In this document: one piece after another, positions 1 to 5,665 of the stretch
Numbering within the stretch: the first letter of the stretch is position 1
How the letters are laid out: the number at the start of each line of letters is the position of its first letter
NCBI GenBank assembly: GCA_900554225.1
Contig: USGH01000125.1
Location: forward strand, 1 to 7,412
DNA length: 7,412 nucleotides
Source of the DNA: an uncultured Eubacteriales bacterium
Lineage (GTDB): Bacteria; Bacillota; Clostridia; Oscillospirales; CAG-272
Direction: 5' to 3'
Notes under the pieces: generated by a model
The model's input: only the letters and a program-made list of their open reading frames with translations
Told to the model about the DNA's origin: nothing
The model's database searches: none
Program-made: the position numbers and the translations under genes

Positions 1-4
1 GACC

Positions 5-190
5 ATGACCGTGACGGTGGACGGCGACTACGTGGATTTGGATTATACCTTTGAGGGCCAGCCCTTTGAGCGCATCCGCCGCATTACCGGATATCTGGTA
101 GGCACCCTGGACCGCTTCAACGACGCCAAGCGCGCCGAGGAACGGGATCGTGTCAAGCATACCGTCAAGAGCGAAATTGAGCTGCTCTAA
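5..190 (+). CDS. Small NrdD-type protein (anaerobic ribonucleotide reductase C-terminal-like)
   Basis: Encodes 61 residues from the first ATG. The stretch at residues 23-52 (RIRRITGYLVG, then RFNDAKRAEERDRVKH) matches the conserved C-terminal segment of class III anaerobic ribonucleoside-triphosphate reductase (NrdD), which makes deoxynucleotides under anaerobiosis. Full NrdD is about 700 residues and carries a Cys zinc site beside this segment. Here no cysteine is present and residues 1-20 (VDGDYVDLDYTFEGQP) look like an independent N-terminus, so this is more likely one of the short stand-alone NRDD-domain proteins of Clostridia than the tail of a full enzyme. The window begins only four bases before the ATG, so no ribosome binding site can be checked and the reading frame could start further left. 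The domain match is fairly secure from memory of the family; the function of the stand-alone form is unknown to me. A strong hairpin follows 16 bases after the stop. Confidence 0.7.
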   Translation: MTVTVDGDYVDLDYTFEGQPFERIRRITGYLVGTLDRFNDAKRAEERDRVKHTVKSEIELL

Positions 191-206
191 TCCAAAAACA
201 CATCAC

Positions 207-239
207 ATGGGAAGGAATCGTGCGCCGGTTTCTTCCCAT
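207..239 (+). terminator. Strong hairpin after the NrdD-type gene
   Basis: ATGGGAAGGAATCG (207-220) pairs with CGGTTTCTTCCCAT (226-239) around a five-base loop. The 14 pairs include two G-U pairs, and these fold properly only in plus-strand RNA, which assigns the strand. It starts 16 bases after the stop at 190. There is no run of T after the stem, so it is not a textbook intrinsic terminator. It may end transcription weakly or protect the 3' end of the mRNA. Confidence 0.5.
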
Positions 240-330
240 ATGCGTGTGTCTGCAAAATCGTGCTGCTCCCATCTGCTCCTCTCTTCCAATAAAGCTGCGG
301 CGGATAGCGATGCGTGTGCCACATAGACAC

Positions 331-365
331 AAAAAACGCTGCATCCCCGGATGAGGACACAGCGT
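331..365 (-). terminator. Intrinsic terminator of spoVG
   Basis: Read on the minus strand, ACGCTG (360-365) pairs with CAGCGT (336-341), with an inner CATC/GATG stem around a four-base loop and a six-base bulge. It is followed directly by a run of six T (complement of 331-336). It begins about 21 bases after the spoVG stop codon, the usual placement for an intrinsic terminator. Confidence 0.8.
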
Positions 366-386
366 CTTACAACAGCTCTGTGGGAT

Positions 387-689
387 TTATACGTTTTCAA
401 GCTCAAGCTGGAACCGTTTTTCCGCCTCCACTCTGGCAAGCTCCGCTTCATACGCGTCGAGAACCGCTTTTTCCAGTGCGCCGCGGAACGTTGCGTTGAT
501 CGGATGCACAATGTCGCGATAGGTCCCGTCCGGATTTTTCCGGCTGGGCATGACGATGAAATTCTTGTCCCGCACACTGATCACCTTAATGTCGTGCAGG
601 GCGAGCTGATCGTCAAATGTGACGGAAACAATCGCCTTCATGGGGCCTTCCTCAAACAGTTTGCGTACCTTGATATCCGTGATAACCAT
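387..689 (-). CDS. spoVG: SpoVG family regulatory protein
   Basis: Encodes 100 residues, close to the usual 85-100 of the family. MVITDIKVRK, the PMKAIVSVTFDD strand, ALHDIKVI, FIVMPSRKNPDGTYRDIVHPIN and the following TFRGALEKAVLDAYE helix align along the whole SpoVG fold (Bacillus equivalents: RAIASITLD, VHDIRVI, AMPSKRTPDGEFRDITHPIN). SpoVG is a small cytoplasmic nucleic-acid-binding regulator that affects septation, sporulation and, in several Firmicutes, envelope and virulence genes. Its presence alone does not prove sporulation, since non-sporing Firmicutes keep it. The start is supported by GGAGG at 694-698 (minus strand), four bases before the ATG, a rather short spacing. The C-terminal tail after about residue 80 (EAELARVEAEKRFQLELE) is charged and helical, variable as in other family members. 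The gene is divergent from murC and has its own terminator, so it is probably monocistronic. Confidence 0.95.
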   Translation of the reverse strand: MVITDIKVRKLFEEGPMKAIVSVTFDDQLALHDIKVISVRDKNFIVMPSRKNPDGTYRDIVHPINATFRGALEKAVLDAYEAELARVEAEKRFQLELENV

Positions 690-783
690 ACTTCCTCCAT
701 GTGCTTCCTCTGGTCCAGATCCGGCAAAACAGCGTCACACTCGATCGCTGTACCCGTTGTCCATGTCGTTTCTTACGTACTAT

Positions 784-812
784 AGTATACACGATACATG
801 TGAAATAAATAC
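784..812 (-). promoter_or_regulatory. Candidate spoVG promoter
   Basis: On the minus strand there is a good -10 box, TATACT (784-789), about 95 bases upstream of the spoVG ATG. At 17-base spacing the -35 position reads GTATTT (807-812), a poor match to TTGACA. I saw no convincing SigH-type sequence of the kind that drives spoVG in Bacillus. The -10 overlaps a perfect ten-base palindrome, TACTATAGTA (778-787), which could be an operator or chance. Confidence 0.35.
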
Positions 813-1071
813 GATGGATTCATGGATTTTCTTTGAAATATGTGTTATATTTTTTCATGCCATTTTCAGAAGATTGTCGGAACACGGCGTGAAAGGTAAA
901 CGGCGGTCGCAGGAGGACGAACGGAAAAATCCGGTGACGAACGCAAATTGTGGGTCGAATTTCGCGATGCACAGCGCAATTTTTGAGACTATTGTTTTTC
1001 CGACCACAGGCAGCGAGATGGAACCAATGTATGAGAATTTACATTTTATGGGTGTACGCCACTCGGTTTTA

Positions 1072-1080
1072 TGATATAAT
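1072..1080 (+). promoter_or_regulatory. murC promoter, extended -10
   Basis: TGATATAAT is a perfect extended -10 element (TG, one base, TATAAT) 48 bases upstream of the murC ATG. The -35 position at 17-base spacing (1052-1057, GTGTAC) is weak, which an extended -10 can compensate for. Transcription would start near 1087, leaving a 5' leader of about 40 bases that contains the ribosome binding site AAAGGAATGAGG (1106-1117). Confidence 0.7.
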
Positions 1081-1127
1081 GTATGCAAAGCGTAACAATG
1101 CAACCAAAGGAATGAGGTACGATAGCT

Positions 1128-2546
1128 ATGGCATTACCCAACACACATTACGGCGCGGAGAAGATCGGCGCACTGCTTTCCGGTCGGCCGCGCCTGTTCT
1201 TCGACGGCATTGGCGGGATCAGCATGAATGCTCTGGCACACATCAGCCATTTGCAGGGCTTTGATGTATCCGGCTATGACCGCACCCCCTCACCCATTAC
1301 GGAAAAGCTCGAAAAAATGGGCATTCCGGTATACTATACGGCAAGCGAGAGCCATCTTTACGACCGTGACGCGCTCATCTATACGGTGGCGATGGGAGAG
1401 GACAATCCCGAATACCACTATGCCGTCACCCACGGAATCCCGGTGATCTCGCGCGCGGATTTTCTCGGATACCTGATGCATGGCTTCACCCATCGGATCG
1501 GCGTATCCGGCACGCATGGCAAAAGCACCACCACCGGAATGCTCTCGCAGATCCTCACTGCCGCTTTGGTGGATCCAACGGTCATAGGCGGCGCGGAGAT
1601 GAAGCAGTCCGGCAGCGTGGACATCATTGGATCGCGGGAGTATTTCGCGTTTGAGGCGTGCGAATACATGGATTCCTTCCTCGATTTCTACCCGACGGTC
1701 GCCGTGGTACTGAACATTGAATGGGATCATGTGGACTACTTCCCCTCCCTCGACGCCATCCGCACCTCCTTTACGGCGTTTATGAATAAAACCGGAACGG
1801 ATGGATATGCCGTGGTCAATGCGGACGATGCAGATTGTCTGCGGGCGATCGATGGGTACGTCGGTCATGCCGTCACGTTTGGACTGGAGAGTCCGTCGTG
1901 CGAGTACCGTGCGGAGATCCTCTCGTCGGATCACGGCAGATACGCGTTTCGGATCCATCACCACGGCAAAACAACCGATGTGATCCGTCTACAGGTGCCC
2001 GGTCTGCACTGCGTCCTCGATGGCACCGCCGCGTTTGCTGCCGCCAGTGTTTGCGGGATTCCGGACGATGCGATCGTCAGGGGATTGGCTGCCTATCGCG
2101 GTATCGTGCGCCGTATGGATGAAATGGGCAAATCCCTGTCCGGAGCCACCGTGATCGCCGATTATGCACACCATCCGACCGAAATCGCTGCCACCCTCAG
2201 CGGATGTGCCAAAATGGGCTATCGAAAAACCGTGGTCGTATTTCAGTCGCACACCTATTCCCGCACGAGCGAGCTGTTCGACGATTTCCGTACCGCTCTG
2301 GCAGAATCCGCCGCCGACGAAATTCTTCTCTGCCCCATTTATGCCGCACGGGAGACAAATACCTACGGTGTGAGTGCGGAAAAGCTCGGCGCGGCGATTC
2401 GGGAATCCGGCAAGTGCTGCACCGTATGCGATTCTCTCCACAACGCCGCAGAGGTCGCAAATGCACACACCGGCGAGGGCGACATGATCCTCGTGATGGG
2501 GGCAGGAGACGTGATCCACGTAGCGGAAGAGCTGATAAACCGCTGA
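1128..2546 (+). CDS. murC: UDP-N-acetylmuramate--L-alanine ligase
   Basis: MurC joins L-alanine to UDP-N-acetylmuramic acid using ATP, the first amino-acid addition in peptidoglycan precursor synthesis, in the cytoplasm. The 472 residues cover the full three-domain Mur ligase. An N-terminal UDP-binding Rossmann loop GIGGISMNALA lies at 27-37. The ATP P-loop GTHGKSTTT is at 128-136. The metal/phosphate segment EACEYMDSFL is at 176-185, and NIEWDHVDYF at 196-205. The C-terminal domain shows DYAHHPTE (345-352), VFQSHTYSRT (371-380), YAARE (405-409) and VMGAGD (456-461). Two usually conserved places differ: the motif normally GxHNxxN reads GLHCVLD (292-298), and the usual RRFE reads RRMD (328-331). 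These do not break the frame or remove the P-loop, so I read it as a functional but divergent MurC. The start is supported by AAAGGAATGAGG ending ten bases before the ATG. It has its own promoter and stands apart from other mur genes within this window. Confidence 0.93.
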   Translation: MALPNTHYGAEKIGALLSGRPRLFFDGIGGISMNALAHISHLQGFDVSGYDRTPSPITEKLEKMGIPVYYTASESHLYDRDALIYTVAMGEDNPEYHYAVTHGIPVISRADFLGYLMHGFTHRIGVSGTHGKSTTTGMLSQILTAALVDPTVIGGAEMKQSGSVDIIGSREYFAFEACEYMDSFLDFYPTVAVVLNIEWDHVDYFPSLDAIRTSFTAFMNKTGTDGYAVVNADDADCLRAIDGYVGHAVTFGLESPSCEYRAEILSSDHGRYAFRIHHHGKTTDVIRLQVPGLHCVLDGTAAFAAASVCGIPDDAIVRGLAAYRGIVRRMDEMGKSLSGATVIADYAHHPTEIAATLSGCAKMGYRKTVVVFQSHTYSRTSELFDDFRTALAESAADEILLCPIYAARETNTYGVSAEKLGAAIRESGKCCTVCDSLHNAAEVANAHTGEGDMILVMGAGDVIHVAEELINR

Positions 2547-2657
2547 TTTCGGATCGTTATCCGCAAAAAGCCCCCAATATGTACCGTAAAAAATACAATA
2601 GATCCGCTTCTCTCTGAAAAAGGCATCCATATTTGAAAGAACAGCAGGTCAGACCTT

Positions 2658-3698
2658 ATGAAAAAAATCGTCAAAATGCTCCCCGGCATCGCCCTATCGC
2701 TTGCCATTGCTGCGCTTGCCAAGGGACTGGAAATTTTAGAGGGTAAAGCAGGGCTCCACTTTATCGGCGCGTCCGTGATTGCACTGTTCATCGGAATGCT
2801 CGTCAACGCCTTTTACAAGCCCAATGCAGTCACCTCCTCCGGCATCAAATTCACCTCGAAAAAAATCCTGAAATTCGCGATCATTCTGCTTGGTGCCAGC
2901 CTGGATCTCTCGACGGTGCTGACCGTTGGCAGATTTTCGCTGACCGTCATGCTCTTCACGCTCGCCACCTGCTTCGGGCTGGGCGCGTTGATCGGCAAAG
3001 CACTTGGATTGAACTGGAAAACGAGCAGTCTCATCAACGCCGGAACGGGAATCTGCGGCGGATCCGCCATTGCTGCGATCGCTCCGGTGATCGAGGCGAC
3101 CGACATGGACATTGCCTACGGATTGTCCGCTACGTTCTTATTCGACACCGTGATGATCGTCGTTTTCCCGCTGCTCGGTCGCGCGATGGGACTGTCAGAT
3201 GCAGCGTTTGGACTGTGGGCAGGCACCGCGGTCAACGATACGTCCAGTGTGGTCGCAACGGGATACGCGTTCAGTGAAGCCGCCGGCGACTTTGCTACTA
3301 TGGTGAAGCTGACCCGCACCCTTGCCATCATCCCCGCCGTTCTTGTATTCGCCGCGATCCAGATCCATCTCAAAAAGAAAGCGCAGTCGAATGCTCCCGG
3401 TGTCAAGGTGCGCCTCTCGAAGATTTTCCCGTGGTTCATCCTTGGCTTCCTCGCCATGTCCGCGCTGACCAGTCTCGGGCTGATCCCTGCCGCGGCTGCC
3501 TCGGTTCTGAAAACGGTGAGCAAATTTCTCATGGTCGCCGCACTTGCCGCTATCGGATTGAACACGGATTTCCGTTCTCTGTGCCGCTCCGGTGCCAGAC
3601 CCATGCTCCACGGCTTCATCGTATCCGCGCTCGTGGTCCTTGTCGCAATCGGTGTGGAATATGGGATCGGGATCGCGCCGAACGGAACCTTACTATAA
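2658..3698 (+). CDS. YeiH/UPF0324 family membrane protein (putative sulfate exporter)
   Basis: Encodes 346 residues, the usual family length, with about ten hydrophobic segments spread from residue 8 to 338 and a short Lys-rich N-terminus, so it is an inner-membrane protein. Family hallmarks are FAIILLGASLDLS (73-85), the Gly-rich INAGTGICGGSAIAAIAPVI (126-145), FGLWAGTAVNDTSSVVATGY (184-203) and AAIGLNTDF (297-305). The family (Pfam Cons_hypoth698) is annotated as putative sulfate exporter from limited evidence; the real substrate here is unknown, and an organic or inorganic sulfur anion is only a guess. It begins 111 bases after murC. That gap has a small CGGAT/ATCCG hairpin (2550-2563) without a T run, so read-through from murC is possible. 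The ribosome binding site is weak (CAGGT at 2645-2649). It lies in a palindrome AGGTC-A-GACCT (2646-2656) directly before the ATG. A strong terminator follows the gene. Confidence 0.88.
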   Translation: MKKIVKMLPGIALSLAIAALAKGLEILEGKAGLHFIGASVIALFIGMLVNAFYKPNAVTSSGIKFTSKKILKFAIILLGASLDLSTVLTVGRFSLTVMLFTLATCFGLGALIGKALGLNWKTSSLINAGTGICGGSAIAAIAPVIEATDMDIAYGLSATFLFDTVMIVVFPLLGRAMGLSDAAFGLWAGTAVNDTSSVVATGYAFSEAAGDFATMVKLTRTLAIIPAVLVFAAIQIHLKKKAQSNAPGVKVRLSKIFPWFILGFLAMSALTSLGLIPAAAASVLKTVSKFLMVAALAAIGLNTDFRSLCRSGARPMLHGFIVSALVVLVAIGVEYGIGIAPNGTLL

Positions 3699-3701
3699 CA
3701 G

Positions 3702-3750
3702 AAAAACGCCATGTGACAGACTGTACGCAGTCCGCCGTATGGCGTTTTTT
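3702..3750 (+). terminator. Intrinsic terminator after the YeiH-type gene
   Basis: ACGCCAT (3706-3712) pairs with ATGGCGT (3739-3745), with an inner GACTG-TACG-CAGTC stem (3719-3732). It ends in six T (3745-3750), and the A run at 3702-3706 extends the stem. It begins four bases after the stop codon and isolates murC and the transporter from the carbohydrate genes. The A run on the other side would let it work on the minus strand too. Confidence 0.92.
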
Positions 3751-3823
3751 CCATCTGTTTCCTGTGTTTGTGTGTCATTCTCCGTTTTCCACCTCGCAGA
3801 CGTGAACCCCATCAGACTGTGTC

Positions 3824-3852
3824 TTCCATTTTGCAAGGATTTGTGGTATAAT
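3824..3852 (+). promoter_or_regulatory. Promoter of the GH99-like gene
   Basis: TATAAT (3847-3852) preceded by TGG makes a perfect extended -10 (TGGTATAAT). The -35 position at 17-base spacing (TTCCAT, 3824-3829) is only a partial match. It lies just after the upstream terminator and about 58 bases before the ATG at 3911. The core TGTGGTATAAT recurs as TGTGGTATACT before the next gene. Confidence 0.7.
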
Positions 3853-3896
3853 GAGAATACTCTGCCAATCTGCAAAATCATACTGTACAAAACCAC

Positions 3897-3902
3897 AGGA
3901 GG
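3897..3902 (+). promoter_or_regulatory. Ribosome binding site fixing the GH99-like start
   Basis: AGGAGG lies eight bases before the ATG at 3911. This decides the start: the longer in-frame ATG at 3851 falls inside the -10 box and cannot be translated from that promoter. Confidence 0.9.
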
Positions 3903-3910
3903 ACCAACCA

Positions 3911-5503
3911 ATGTCCCATCGATTCAACCCGCCCACCTCTCTTGCCGGGGTGGATTCTCTCGGACGAATGCTCCCTGTCGCGGAGATTCCCCGTGCCGAA
4001 AAGCCGCGCGCTGTCGGGCTGTTCTATTTTCTCTGGTGCGGTGAGCATGGCAGACATGCGCCGTATGATGTATCCAAAATTGTCAAAGCCGATCCGGACG
4101 CGGGGTACCATACCGATTCTCCGCTCTGGGGTTCAGTCGGAACGTATCACCACTGGGGCGAACCGTTTTACGGTTATTACTACAGCGACGACGAGTGGGT
4201 CATCCGGCGGCATATGATGCTGTTCTGCGATGCAGGGGTGGATTTTCTCTATTTCGACACCACCAACGCCGTGATCTATGAGAAGAACGTCAGGATCGTA
4301 CTGCGCGTCCTACAGGAATTCTACGATGCAGGCTATCGGATCCCCAAGGTGATGTTTTATACGAACACTGCCTCCGGCAAAACGGTCGAGGAGCTGTATA
4401 ACAAGATCTACAAGCCGCACTACTGCCCGGATACATGGTACTATTTCGAGGGGAAACCCGTAATCATCGCGGTCCGGGAAGAATGCTCCCCGGAAGCACA
4501 GGCGTTTTTCAACATCAAAATGGCACAGTGGCCGAACGAACCGGACAAGCAGGGCGGCTGGCCATGGATGGATTTCACAAAACCGCAGCGTGTATTCGAA
4601 AATCTGCGTGGAGAGGCGGAGGTCATCAACGTCTCCGTGGCACAGCATCCGCAGCTTCGATTCGGTGATTCCGTCCTCTATGGCGAAACCGGAAACTGCG
4701 GCAGAGCGTATCATGACGGCGCGAACGATCCCGATCCCAAGGCGTTTCTCGGCGGCGCGAATTTCGGCGAGCAGTTTGCCCGTGCCATCGATGTGGATGT
4801 GCCTGTCGTGCTGGTCACAGGCTGGAACGAATGGATCGCGGGTCGCTGGCAGGGCATTCCGGAACGACCGATCATGTTCGTAGACTGTGCCAATCCGGAA
4901 TACAGCCGGGATCTTGAGATGATGCGCGGCGGCTTTTTTGACAATTATTACCTGCAATTCATCGCCTGTATCCGTGCGTACAAGGGACAAACGCTGCCGG
5001 AGACGGACCGGAACATCTGCTATCATGTACCGGGCGGCAATCTGCACCGTGACAACGACGGCTACGGTACGCATTACACAAACGATACCGGTAGAAACGC
5101 GCTTGCCACTCTGGAGCTTTTCCCGGAAGGCGATACGATTTCCGTCCGTGTTGCCGCGCATACCGCCCTTGCCGACGCCAACGATCGCGACGGCAGCTTC
5201 ATGCAGGTATTTGTGACCGGAGCCGGAGAGAAAAACGGACTGTTCACCACCCGGATCACCCAAGACGGCGCGTTTCTCGCAAAGGTGGATCCCGCCGATT
5301 TCACAATACCAGTTGCGGAAACAGCGATTGCGGCAGAAATTGCGGCGGACAGTGTGACATACCGGATCCCACGCGCGCTTTTGCCGGATGGGGAGCTTTG
5401 GTGGAAGGCGGCAGACAGTCGGGAAACGATCCGCTGCGGTGCGGATTTCTACGACAAAGGCGACACCATTCCCGCAGGCAGACTATGGTTCGTGGAAAGA
5501 TGA
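3911..5503 (+). CDS. GH99/WbsX-like barrel protein, putative glycan-active enzyme
   Basis: Encodes 530 residues with no signal peptide, so probably cytoplasmic. Residues about 33-355 look like a (beta/alpha)8 barrel of the GH71/GH99/WbsX-like type. They show AVGLFYFLWCGEHG (34-47), YHHWGEPFYGYYYSDD (79-94), AGVDFLYFDTTNA (108-120), VMFYTN (147-152), WYYFEGKPVII (176-186) and TGWNEWIAGRW (303-313). The WNEW motif is typical of this group, and Glu307 is my candidate catalytic residue, with Glu84 and Asp116 also at likely strand ends. These assignments are inferred, not aligned. Residues about 365-530 form a separate beta-rich domain of unknown role. GH99 enzymes act on alpha-mannosides, but similarity here is to the broad fold group, so the substrate is open. 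It is followed by a GH2 mannosidase-like gene with its own similar promoter, 162 bases on. No terminator is visible between them, so some co-transcription is also likely. Confidence 0.72.
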   Translation: MSHRFNPPTSLAGVDSLGRMLPVAEIPRAEKPRAVGLFYFLWCGEHGRHAPYDVSKIVKADPDAGYHTDSPLWGSVGTYHHWGEPFYGYYYSDDEWVIRRHMMLFCDAGVDFLYFDTTNAVIYEKNVRIVLRVLQEFYDAGYRIPKVMFYTNTASGKTVEELYNKIYKPHYCPDTWYYFEGKPVIIAVREECSPEAQAFFNIKMAQWPNEPDKQGGWPWMDFTKPQRVFENLRGEAEVINVSVAQHPQLRFGDSVLYGETGNCGRAYHDGANDPDPKAFLGGANFGEQFARAIDVDVPVVLVTGWNEWIAGRWQGIPERPIMFVDCANPEYSRDLEMMRGGFFDNYYLQFIACIRAYKGQTLPETDRNICYHVPGGNLHRDNDGYGTHYTNDTGRNALATLELFPEGDTISVRVAAHTALADANDRDGSFMQVFVTGAGEKNGLFTTRITQDGAFLAKVDPADFTIPVAETAIAAEIAADSVTYRIPRALLPDGELWWKAADSRETIRCGADFYDKGDTIPAGRLWFVER

Positions 5504-5534
5504 ATCCGAAACGTGAAAAACCGAGAATGCACTA

Positions 5535-5563
5535 TTGATTGCGCCGCGGGAATGTGGTATACT
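5535..5563 (+). promoter_or_regulatory. Promoter of the GH2 gene
   Basis: TTGATT (5535-5540) is followed 17 bases later by TATACT (5558-5563), with TGG directly before it (extended -10). It is the most complete sigma-70-type promoter in the window. It lies 32 bases after the stop of the upstream gene, and transcription would start near 5570. Confidence 0.8.
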
Positions 5564-5665
5564 AAAGACACGATCATTCGCCCACACAAATACAACCAAA
5601 GAAAGGACAGCGTATGACCGCTTTCTGTTTCGCACAGGCAGAGAGTGCGTCATACGGGGAAAGCT

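Larger units (their letters stand above)
690..1127. other. Divergent intergenic region, spoVG-murC
   Basis: This gap is visibly more AT-rich than the flanking genes from about 780 to 860 and 985 to 1080. It holds a candidate spoVG promoter on the minus strand and the murC promoter on the plus strand. Between them (880-1000) lies a stretch with an AGGAGG (911-916), a repeated GACGAACG (916-923 and 936-943) flanking a small CGGA/TCCG hairpin (922-933), and no gene that I can support. Open frames exist on both strands here but lack ribosome binding sites at their starts and recognisable domains. Confidence 0.5.

Noticed and set aside
855..1103. 82-codon frame on the minus strand between spoVG and murC
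   Set aside because: No ribosome binding site, no recognisable domain, and it would cover the murC promoter in the opposite direction.
1290..1964. Long minus-strand frame (224 codons) inside murC
   Set aside because: It is antisense to a well-supported murC, has no family resemblance, and reads as a GC-rich shadow frame.
2550..2563. CGGAT/ATCCG hairpin after murC as a terminator
   Set aside because: The stem is only five pairs and is followed by CAAAAAG rather than a T run.
3851..3910. Longer N-terminus for the GH99-like gene starting at ATG 3851
   Set aside because: That ATG overlaps the -10 box, while AGGAGG at 3897-3902 points to 3911.
4310..5263. Minus-strand frame of 317 codons opposite the GH99-like gene
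   Set aside because: Its translation shows no domain or plausible start signal; it mirrors the codon structure of the plus-strand gene.
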